Shown here one piece after another: positions 57,778-64,000 of a stretch of 64,000 nt of DNA (positions are counted from its first letter, which is position 1; each line of letters starts with the position of its first letter). The stretch is from NCBI RefSeq assembly GCF_000502835.1, contig NZ_AYVL01000005.1, positions 267,769 through 331,768 on the forward strand, given 5' to 3'. The notes under the pieces were generated by a model, which made no database searches, was not told the origin of the DNA, and saw nothing but the letters and a program-made list of their open reading frames with translations. The position numbers and the translations under genes were made by a program. The stretch comes from Mesorhizobium sp. LSJC280B00. Lineage in GTDB: Bacteria > Pseudomonadota > Alphaproteobacteria > Rhizobiales > Rhizobiaceae.

Positions 57778-60700
57778 TCATGCGAGCACGGCCTCGACTT
57801 TGCCAACAAAATCATCGAGCGAGTGATCTCCGCGAATCTCGATGCGCGGAAGGTCGATGGGATCGCAATCGAGGTCCGCCGGCCCGTGTCTGCCGCCGAA
57901 GCCGATTCGATAGCCGCACTCCTTGGCCAGCCTGCCAAGCCGTCGGTCGGTGACAGAGAAGGGTGCCGCGAACGCCGTGGTTGGCCGACCGGTCCATCGT
58001 TCGATGAACATACGAGAGCGCAGGAGCTCGGCGGCCAAGTCAGAGCTCGACAGACCATCGATCGCGCGATGCGTCGCCAGATGGCTTCCGAAGAACGCAC
58101 CTTCGCCGGCGAGGCGTCGCACCGTCCCGGCGTCCATAAGCTGCGTCGGCGGGCCGCTGTAGGCGTCCCATTGTGCACTTTCACCCACCAAGTCCGTCAC
58201 CAGGAACACTTCCGCGGTCAGGTCGTTCGTGCGCAAGGCCGGCCAGGCATGGTCGGCAAAGTTCTGGAAGCCGTCATCGAACGTGATGAGCACTGGGCGG
58301 CCAACGAAAGGCTGACGGTTGACGATGAACCATTCCAGCTGCTCGGACCTAATCGCGTGAAAGCCATTGGCGCGCAGCCATGCCATTTGGCTGGCGAATG
58401 CGGCGGGCGCGAGCCGAAAACGGGCGAGCGCGGCCGGACCTTCATCGGCGACGCTGTGATACATGAGGACGGGGATACGCTGCCGCCGCTCGCTATGTGC
58501 CACGTCGCGGCGCAAGGCCCGCGCCCCGCCCCAGACGATATTTCGCGCGACCCCGATTTCAACGGGTGCGCGGATTGGCACATGATCTACCATTGGTTCC
58601 GTCGCCACGTCGCCTGGTGACAGGCGGCGGAAGCGGTCTATGCGGTAGAGCTCGGTCTGGATCGATTGCTCGAGGACGAGGCCGTCGGTCGCTGCCAGCG
58701 TTTCTGAGATCGCTTGTGCACCGAATGTGTTCCAGTCGAAGCCCGTCCTTCCAACATTGTCTCGTAGCACGAATGCGTGTGCGCTGATGAAACTGCCGCC
58801 AGGCGCCAACGCCTCAATGAGTTTTTTGGCGATGCGCCGCACATCGGCGAGATCATCCAGGTAGTAGAGCACTTCCGAACACACGATCAGATCCATTTCG
58901 CCCGGCAGCGTGTCCGCAGAGAAATCCAGTAAGCCGAACTCAACATTCGGCTGATCGCTGCATCGCGCGCGCGCCCGTCCGACGGCTACGGCGGAGATGT
59001 CAGTTGCGGTCAAATGGCCCACGCGCGGCGCCAGCTGCCGCGTGAAGTGGCCCTCCGCGCAGGCCAGCTCAAGCGCCCGTCCGATGGGACCGGCAGGCAG
59101 AATTTCGAGCTGCCGCTCATATTTTTCCTGCTCATAGGGCGAACCGTAGTTCCAGGGATCCTCGGTCGCGAAATGGCGATTCCAGAAAGATGTGCGATCA
59201 TTGTCGCGCCCATCCGCGGCCCGTGCACGGCGCGGCGCTGTAAAAGGCTCTTTAGTTTCGGCGCTCGACCGAACCAGCGCCTGCGCGTCCGCGGCCAATC
59301 CCGCGAGTTTGCCGAAATGGCTGTCCCGATCAGACCGGCGTCCCGCCATGGACAACAATGCCTCGGCTGCAAACATGTTTGACTTGTCGGCACCGGCGCC
59401 CTTTTGCGGTGCATCTACAGGCGATCGCCTCGCAAGTCGCGCGGCACTGTGCATAGGCCGCTCAGGGGGCACGAAATTCAGGATCAATTCAATCCAATGA
59501 CGCCTTGTCACTCTCCCGAGTACGCCGAACTGCACGAGAGCCTCGATCTGGCCATCCATCATCAGATGGGCATAGATTTGATCGATTCCTTCCGGCACTT
59601 CGATCGAGGCCGGATTTCGCGCGTCGACACGAATTCCAAGTGTCCGCGCCAGCCTGCGCGGCGCGGCAAGATCGTCGACATCGAGCAGCATTTGCTCAAA
59701 GTGATACTGCACGCGGCGAGCCGCGTCGGGATTATTCCAGACCTTGCCGAGTTCGATGATCAACTCGGTGAGGGAGCCGCCGAACCTGTCCCACCTGGCA
59801 GCCAATTGCGCTGGCACCGACAGGCTTCCTACCATAAGGCCATCGACGGCCACCTTGGCGATCTCACGCGCCCACTTACGTCCTGCCGGGAGCGTGCGCA
59901 GGGACTGCGGGTTGATCGAGCGCGAGCCGCAGCCGCAATCCGATGCGGCGTTCCACAACGCGAACCACGCGAGTGCTTCTGAAGCGGTGTGGCCATTCGC
60001 GTCGGTCGCTCCATTGGCGTGAGCCGATGCCGGGTGTTTGACCCTGGGATCGGCGGAAAAGCCGCGGGCGATCACGATTTCCGCATCTGCCAGCATCTGC
60101 GTCGAATTGCGGCTGAGCGAGTTGGGGCTGACCCGATAAAAAGCGAGCGGCTCGTCGACCATCACCCAATGTTTGCCTAGACGTGCGAGGCGCTGCCACA
60201 GATCCCAGTCCTCGCAGGTGCGCAGCGACACATCGAAGCCGCCCAACTCGGCAATTGTCTTCCGGTCGACGAGCAGCGCGTGAGTGCGGATCGCGCACCG
60301 GCGCGCGAATGTTTCGAAGGGCTGGATCGCAACCTCCGTCGCGATGCTCGACTGGGTGAGTTCGCCATCGGGCATCACGCGCCGGGAACCGCAATAGGCG
60401 GCGACCGCATCGGGCGCGGCTTCAAGTGCGGCCAGCATTTTCGCAAGGAAGCTGGCATCCACCCAATCGTCCGCATCCAGAAACATGAGCCAGTGGCCGC
60501 GCGCTGTCGACATCCCGATATTGCGCGCGCCGGCGGCGCTATACGCGCAAGAGCTCAACGTCCGAAACCGGGCATCGTGCTCCACATAACCGGCGATGAT
60601 CGCGGGGGTGCGGTCCGTGGAGGCGTCGTCGACGATGATCGCCTCCCAATCCACTATTTCCTGATCGAGAAGGCAATCGAGTGCGCGCGCCAGCGTTACC

Positions 60701-60801
60701 TCCGCGTTGTGCGCAGGAACCACGATTGAAACCAAGGGATTATGCGCCACGCCGTGTAACCCGCGCGTTGGTTCGAAGGTAGAACAAGAGTCCCGAAACA
60801 T
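57778..60801 (-). CDS. Trifunctional protein: GT2 glycosyltransferase, NodS-like methyltransferase, NodB-like deacetylase
   Basis: 1007 residues. GT2 domain about 23-250: SIVVPAHNAEVTLARAL, IVDDASTDRTP, FLDADDWVD (DxD) and CEDWDLWQRL (catalytic region). A linker of about 280 residues follows. SAM methyltransferase about 537-730: FWNRHFATEDPWNYGSPYEQ, LELACAEGHFTRQLAP and DLIVCSEVLYYLDDL, like NodS. Polysaccharide deacetylase about 775-1007: IPVLMYHSVADEG, VLITFDDGFQNFADH and FFGSHLATHRAI (Asp-His-His zinc triad). ATG 60801 has AGGA ten bases upstream; TTG 60852 is less likely. These are the three chemistries of a Nod-factor-like glycan (transfer, N-methylation, N-deacetylation), but the product is unknown. 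Confidence 0.85.
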   Translation of the reverse strand: MFRDSCSTFEPTRGLHGVAHNPLVSIVVPAHNAEVTLARALDCLLDQEIVDWEAIIVDDASTDRTPAIIAGYVEHDARFRTLSSCAYSAAGARNIGMSTARGHWLMFLDADDWVDASFLAKMLAALEAAPDAVAAYCGSRRVMPDGELTQSSIATEVAIQPFETFARRCAIRTHALLVDRKTIAELGGFDVSLRTCEDWDLWQRLARLGKHWVMVDEPLAFYRVSPNSLSRNSTQMLADAEIVIARGFSADPRVKHPASAHANGATDANGHTASEALAWFALWNAASDCGCGSRSINPQSLRTLPAGRKWAREIAKVAVDGLMVGSLSVPAQLAARWDRFGGSLTELIIELGKVWNNPDAARRVQYHFEQMLLDVDDLAAPRRLARTLGIRVDARNPASIEVPEGIDQIYAHLMMDGQIEALVQFGVLGRVTRRHWIELILNFVPPERPMHSAARLARRSPVDAPQKGAGADKSNMFAAEALLSMAGRRSDRDSHFGKLAGLAADAQALVRSSAETKEPFTAPRRARAADGRDNDRTSFWNRHFATEDPWNYGSPYEQEKYERQLEILPAGPIGRALELACAEGHFTRQLAPRVGHLTATDISAVAVGRARARCSDQPNVEFGLLDFSADTLPGEMDLIVCSEVLYYLDDLADVRRIAKKLIEALAPGGSFISAHAFVLRDNVGRTGFDWNTFGAQAISETLAATDGLVLEQSIQTELYRIDRFRRLSPGDVATEPMVDHVPIRAPVEIGVARNIVWGGARALRRDVAHSERRQRIPVLMYHSVADEGPAALARFRLAPAAFASQMAWLRANGFHAIRSEQLEWFIVNRQPFVGRPVLITFDDGFQNFADHAWPALRTNDLTAEVFLVTDLVGESAQWDAYSGPPTQLMDAGTVRRLAGEGAFFGSHLATHRAIDGLSSSDLAAELLRSRMFIERWTGRPTTAFAAPFSVTDRRLGRLAKECGYRIGFGGRHGPADLDCDPIDLPRIEIRGDHSLDDFVGKVEAVLA

Positions 60802-60877
60802 ATCCGGCGATTTCCTGCCAAAGGAAACGGTCCTCAGGGACGCTGCGTCCAAACAGTCTCCTGCGAACTCTTCCGAG

Positions 60878-61070
60878 CCGCCGCGACGCCGCCATTTGGC
60901 TGCAGAGCGAGCTTGCTCCTGTCGTGCTACCGAAGTTGGAAGCCTGGCACAGCATTCGCATCCGTGCCGCCGAGCTTGGGCGCCAGCTGTCGCAGATGCA
61001 CGTCAAAGCCAAGCATGCCGCATACTCATGTCGATCCCCGGAGTCGGCGCCATGACCACAGGCGGCGGTC
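60878..61070 (+). mobile_element. Remnant of an IS110-type transposase
   Basis: One frame reads LAPVVLPKLEAWHSIRIRAA, then ELGRQLSQMHVKAKHAA; after a frameshift a second frame reads CRILMSIPGVGAMTTGGG. The CRxLMSIPGVGAxT motif is the hallmark of the IS110 C-terminal domain (Transposase_20). Both ends and the DEDD domain are missing. It is a dead fragment. Confidence 0.55.
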
Positions 61071-61107
61071 CCGGGCACCGTATGAGTGCAATAGCTATGG
61101 CAACCTG

Positions 61108-61669
61108 ACGTCTTTTGCAATTGGGGGCGCAACAAATGCCGCCCACTGAAGCTTTGGTGTGAATGACTGCAGTTATTGGGACTGTCGCTCCCCTCCTATC
61201 GACCGAAACGCCTCGATTCCGAGGTGCATTCTCGAACAGCCATTCTCCGTGCGAAAGAAGACCTTCCTTCTACCGTTGGGCCCGCATCGGAAGCTGATCG
61301 TCGCAGTATACAGTCGGGTGCGAGACGGTACGTGGACCGCCAGACCAGCTACTTTAGACACTTCTAATGAGTCTGCGCTACTTAATTGCGCTCCAGTAGC
61401 TATAGCCTGACATTGTATTACTCATTTCGATAGTAGATTGCGTCCAATGATCGATTAGATTAGCCGGTTACGGCTGCTATCACAAAGAGATGCGAGAGCG
61501 ACATCAATCGGAACTCGTGCATTTGCTGCTAGTCCAAGAGATGTAAAAGGGAGGCACGAATTGGCTTAAGCCAAGAAGATTCTGGCTTGCGAGCCGGGTA
61601 TTTTGCTGGCATGCTTGCTGGTTTCTGAGTGGTGCACTGTGGCAATTGTTCAAAGAAGGGGGCATAAAG
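61108..61669. other. AT-richer gap before the coiled-coil gene
   Basis: About 560 bases with visibly lower GC than the surroundings, especially 61370-61520. Short open frames (for example 61159-61410) show no family similarity. The promoter of the next operon must be near the right end. Composition and the adjacent IS remnant suggest a junction of acquired DNA. Confidence 0.4.
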
Positions 61670-62335
61670 ATGGCCAAGGAATCTTCGAATACCGCTTCTT
61701 CAGCAAATAAAGCGGACGCAAATCTGATAAGTAATGCAGACGGAAGCGGGCTGACCTTCATGGCGGGCCAGGCTCGCGAGAGCGGGGCCCCCGGCGACGC
61801 TGTAGGTGTCGACAAGATACGTGATCTGCTGTTCGGCAACCAGATGCAGGACTATGACCGCCGCTTTTCCAAGCTTGAAGAACGGGTCTTGCAGCGCTTC
61901 AAGGATGTCGAATCCGAGGCCAAGCGCAATCTTGAAATGTACGAGTCAAATGCAAAGAAGCAGGTCGACTCGCTTGCGGCGCAATTGCGGAACGAAAAAG
62001 ACGCGCGAGCCGACGCCGATAAGGAGATTGATCGGAATCTTCGCGAGCAAAATCAGGCGCTCGAAAAGCAGGTGCGCGCGTTGTCGGATCAGTTGAGCGA
62101 GCTTGAGCGGGAAGTTGCGGACCGGATAAATCGAAACGATCATTTGCTGCGTGAGGAAATCAAGCAAAAGAATGAAAGCATTCAGATGCTGATGGAGAAA
62201 ATGTTTTCCGATCTTGGCAATGTTAAGACCGACCGAAATCTTTTGGCTGGCCTGTTTGTCGAGGTTGCAAAATGTCTAAATCAGGATCCCGTCGGCAGCA
62301 AGAACAACTCGGAGCGTACCTGGAAAGTGAGTTGA
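61670..62335 (+). CDS. Coiled-coil protein preceding a repeat-containing membrane protein
   Basis: 221 residues. ATG 61670 is preceded by AAGGGGGCATAAAG; an earlier in-frame start at 61646 would include the ribosome-binding site. The first 60 residues are polar and Ser/Ala-rich. From about 65 to 190 there is a nearly continuous heptad pattern (YDRRFSKLEERVLQRFKDVE, ALEKQVRALSDQLSELEREV), a long coiled coil. The end LLAGLFVEVAKCLNQDP is a short conserved-looking helix. Function is unknown; the next gene starts eight bases later, so the two probably act together. The GC content is lower than the window average. Confidence 0.75.
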   Translation: MAKESSNTASSANKADANLISNADGSGLTFMAGQARESGAPGDAVGVDKIRDLLFGNQMQDYDRRFSKLEERVLQRFKDVESEAKRNLEMYESNAKKQVDSLAAQLRNEKDARADADKEIDRNLREQNQALEKQVRALSDQLSELEREVADRINRNDHLLREEIKQKNESIQMLMEKMFSDLGNVKTDRNLLAGLFVEVAKCLNQDPVGSKNNSERTWKVS

Positions 62336-62342
62336 TCGGAAC

Positions 62343-64000
62343 TTGACGTCGACTGTCGACCCAATCAGCCTCCCTCAAAGAGCAGCTTCGAACGATACAG
62401 AGATTGATCGCGAGGCTCTGGCTCGCCTTTTGATCGAAATTGCCCGGAACGTTGATCCGGACTATCGTGCGCGTCTCGACGGAATCCCAACCGCCGACCC
62501 TCGCATGGCAACGCTGCGCCAGTTGCTGGTCGGCCGCGAAATTTCGGAGCTTTCACGAGTTACGCACCTGCTCGACGAACCCGAGCAGCTTGCGGCTGCA
62601 GTGGGGAGCGTTCTCCCCCGTGCAGCCGCACGTGCGCCTCATGCGCAACTCGGAGAGGCCCTTGCGCCAGCTGTCGAGAGGGCCGTGCAACGGTCCATCC
62701 AGAAGAGCCCGCGTACGCTGACGGATATATTGTACCCGGTGTTTCTGCCGGCTATTCGCAAGTCGATCGGCGAAAAGATCGACCAGACCTTTCAATCGCT
62801 GAATGAAACTTTAAGACATATATTTACCTGGCATGGGCTCAAGTGGAGACTTGAAGCTTGGAGGACAGGAGCAAGCTTCTCAGAAGTTGTTCTTAAGCAT
62901 TCTCTTGTCTATCGTGTGGAACATGTGTTTCTCATCAACCGCAATTCCGGGCTTTTGATAGCGCATGTAACTGCCGATAATGCAACTAGCGAAGACCCTC
63001 AACTCATTTCTTCTATGCTTAGTGCAATTCAAGATTTTGTAAAAGACTCATTTAACGAGAAAGAACAGAGTGGCCTGGACACTATTCGTTTCGGAGAGCT
63101 TCGTCTCTGGTCGGAAGTTGGACCGTTTGCGACCTTGGTTGCGGTGATCCGGGGAAATCCGCCGGAGGAATTACATGAAATAATTCGCGATGTATTGCTT
63201 CGCATCCATGATGAATGCTCACAGGCTCTAGAGCAGTTTGACGGCGACAGTTCGCAGTTGGCCGGCGTAGAGACGCAGTTGCAGACCTGCGTTGAACTGA
63301 AGCAGGAGGAATCAAACCAGGGATTTCCGTGGCTGGTAGTCGCTGCAGTCCTGCTGGTTTTGATTCCGGCAGGCGGTTGGTTCTTTCTTTCTTGGCAATC
63401 CGGGCAGCGCTGGCAGGCCTATGTGTCGCGACTGGGGACCCAGCCGGGCATCATCGTTGCCGAACAAAAGGTGCGCGATGGCCAATTCTATATTGCCGGC
63501 CTGAGAGACCCGCTTGCCGCCGACCCGCAGGCTCTGTTGGCCGGAACGCAGGTCGATCCCGCCCGCGTTCATTCGCAGTGGCAATTCTATCAGAGTCTTG
63601 ATCCGGAGTTCGTGTTGAAGCGGCTAACGGCGTCGCTGGTTCCGCCGGATTCAGTACGACTTTCGATCGTCAATGATCGCATCGTTGCCGAGGGTGAGGC
63701 TCCCGACACCTGGATAGATCGGGCGCGCGCAGCGGCCCAACAACTTTCGGCAGGCGGACCGGAATTCGATATCTCCAGGGTTCGTGATGTGAGCCCCGAA
63801 GCACGCGCGGCGGAGCGCTGGCAGGCCTATGTGTCGCGACTGGAGGCCCAACCGGGAATCATCGTCGCCCAACAAACGGCGAGGGGCGGACATTTCTATA
63901 TTTCCGGCCTGAGAGACCCGGAGGCCGCCGACCCGAAGGCTCTGCTGTCCGGAACAGGGGTCGATCCTGCTCGCGTTCATTCACAGTGGCAATTCTATCA
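62343..64000 (+). CDS. Membrane-anchored protein with tandem periplasmic repeats (OmpA-family-like), 5' part
   Basis: At least 552 residues, continuing past the right edge. The frame opens just after the coiled-coil gene stop; I use TTG 62343, while ATG 62505 is the first ATG. Residues 1-325 are presumably cytoplasmic (RTLTDILYPVFLPAIRKSIG, LVYRVEHVFLINRNSGLLIA). One membrane helix at about 330-350 (FPWLVVAAVLLVLIPAGGWF) is followed by repeats beginning RWQAYVSRL with GLRDPxAADPxALLxGTxVD. Similar repeats occur before an OmpA-like peptidoglycan-binding domain in proteobacterial OmpA-family proteins, but that domain, if present, lies outside the window. Codon use around 62800-63240 is AT-richer. 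Confidence 0.72.
   Translation, partial: MTSTVDPISLPQRAASNDTEIDREALARLLIEIARNVDPDYRARLDGIPTADPRMATLRQLLVGREISELSRVTHLLDEPEQLAAAVGSVLPRAAARAPHAQLGEALAPAVERAVQRSIQKSPRTLTDILYPVFLPAIRKSIGEKIDQTFQSLNETLRHIFTWHGLKWRLEAWRTGASFSEVVLKHSLVYRVEHVFLINRNSGLLIAHVTADNATSEDPQLISSMLSAIQDFVKDSFNEKEQSGLDTIRFGELRLWSEVGPFATLVAVIRGNPPEELHEIIRDVLLRIHDECSQALEQFDGDSSQLAGVETQLQTCVELKQEESNQGFPWLVVAAVLLVLIPAGGWFFLSWQSGQRWQAYVSRLGTQPGIIVAEQKVRDGQFYIAGLRDPLAADPQALLAGTQVDPARVHSQWQFYQSLDPEFVLKRLTASLVPPDSVRLSIVNDRIVAEGEAPDTWIDRARAAAQQLSAGGPEFDISRVRDVSPEARAAERWQAYVSRLEAQPGIIVAQQTARGGHFYISGLRDPEAADPKALLSGTGVDPARVHSQWQFY
63408..64000 (+). repeat. 408-base in-frame tandem repeat
   Basis: The segment beginning CGCTGGCAGGCCTATGTGTC at 63408 recurs at 63816 with few differences, giving a period of 408 bases (136 residues). 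The second copy is cut by the window edge but still matches at GTTCATTCACAGTGGCAATT. High nucleotide identity implies recent duplication or gene conversion. Confidence 0.85.

Noticed and set aside
61159..61410. 83-codon plus-strand frame in the AT-richer gap
   Set aside because: No recognised family or ribosome-binding site; composition does not look coding.

Overview
The window is GC-rich alphaproteobacterial chromosome. Protein sequences, gene order and the many short palindromic intergenic repeats point to Mesorhizobium or a close Rhizobiales relative. This assignment is inferred from recognised families, not from a search.

Layout. (1) 1-4453 is the origin-proximal housekeeping block mnmG-rsmG-parA-parB, with a parS centromere site inside rsmG and holA facing it. 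(2) 4884-10196 is a branched-chain 2-oxoacid dehydrogenase operon (E1alpha, E1beta, E2, E3); palindromic repeats have become part of the E2 linker. (3) 10365-18105 is catabolic: a saccharopine-dehydrogenase-family enzyme with a divergent Lrp/AsnC regulator, RidA plus a COG3964 amidohydrolase, an FAD monooxygenase with an NTF2-like N-terminus, and a Gfo/Idh/MocA-aldo/keto reductase fusion. (4) 18162-24678 is a carbohydrate ABC importer, a divergent AraC regulator and an M24 peptidase. (5) 24811-26400 is a scar: a small Gly/Asn-rich exported protein, a broken ferritin-like gene behind a possible EcfG-type promoter, and the 3' half of a decayed tRNA-Arg.

(6) 26401-41683 is the most unusual part. 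Three glycosyltransferases, a methyltransferase, a polysaccharide deacetylase, a fourth glycosyltransferase and a UDP-sugar 6-dehydrogenase are interleaved with an ABC-type protein whose ATPase motifs are destroyed, a stand-alone cyclic-nucleotide-binding protein, an MBL-fold hydrolase, a DUF3095 cyclase-like protein and a class III nucleotide cyclase. I infer an envelope or exopolysaccharide system under second-messenger control. (7) 41833-47802 is a complete peptide-type ABC importer. (8) 48010-57696 holds two more class III cyclases, remains of another, a frameshifted membrane protein, a GNAT acetyltransferase, an unrecognised 461-residue protein and a thioredoxin-fold protein. (9) 57778-60801 is one polypeptide joining a GT2 glycosyltransferase, a NodS-like methyltransferase and a NodB-like deacetylase. 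(10) 60878-64000 has an IS110-type remnant, an AT-richer gap, and a coiled-coil gene followed by a membrane-anchored protein with 136-residue tandem repeats that runs off the window.

MITE-like paired inverted repeats occur in at least seven gaps up to 21.2 kb; other rhizobial palindromes occur around 30.1, 34.1 and 35.7 kb. Several of them supply stop codons or C-terminal residues to neighbouring genes.
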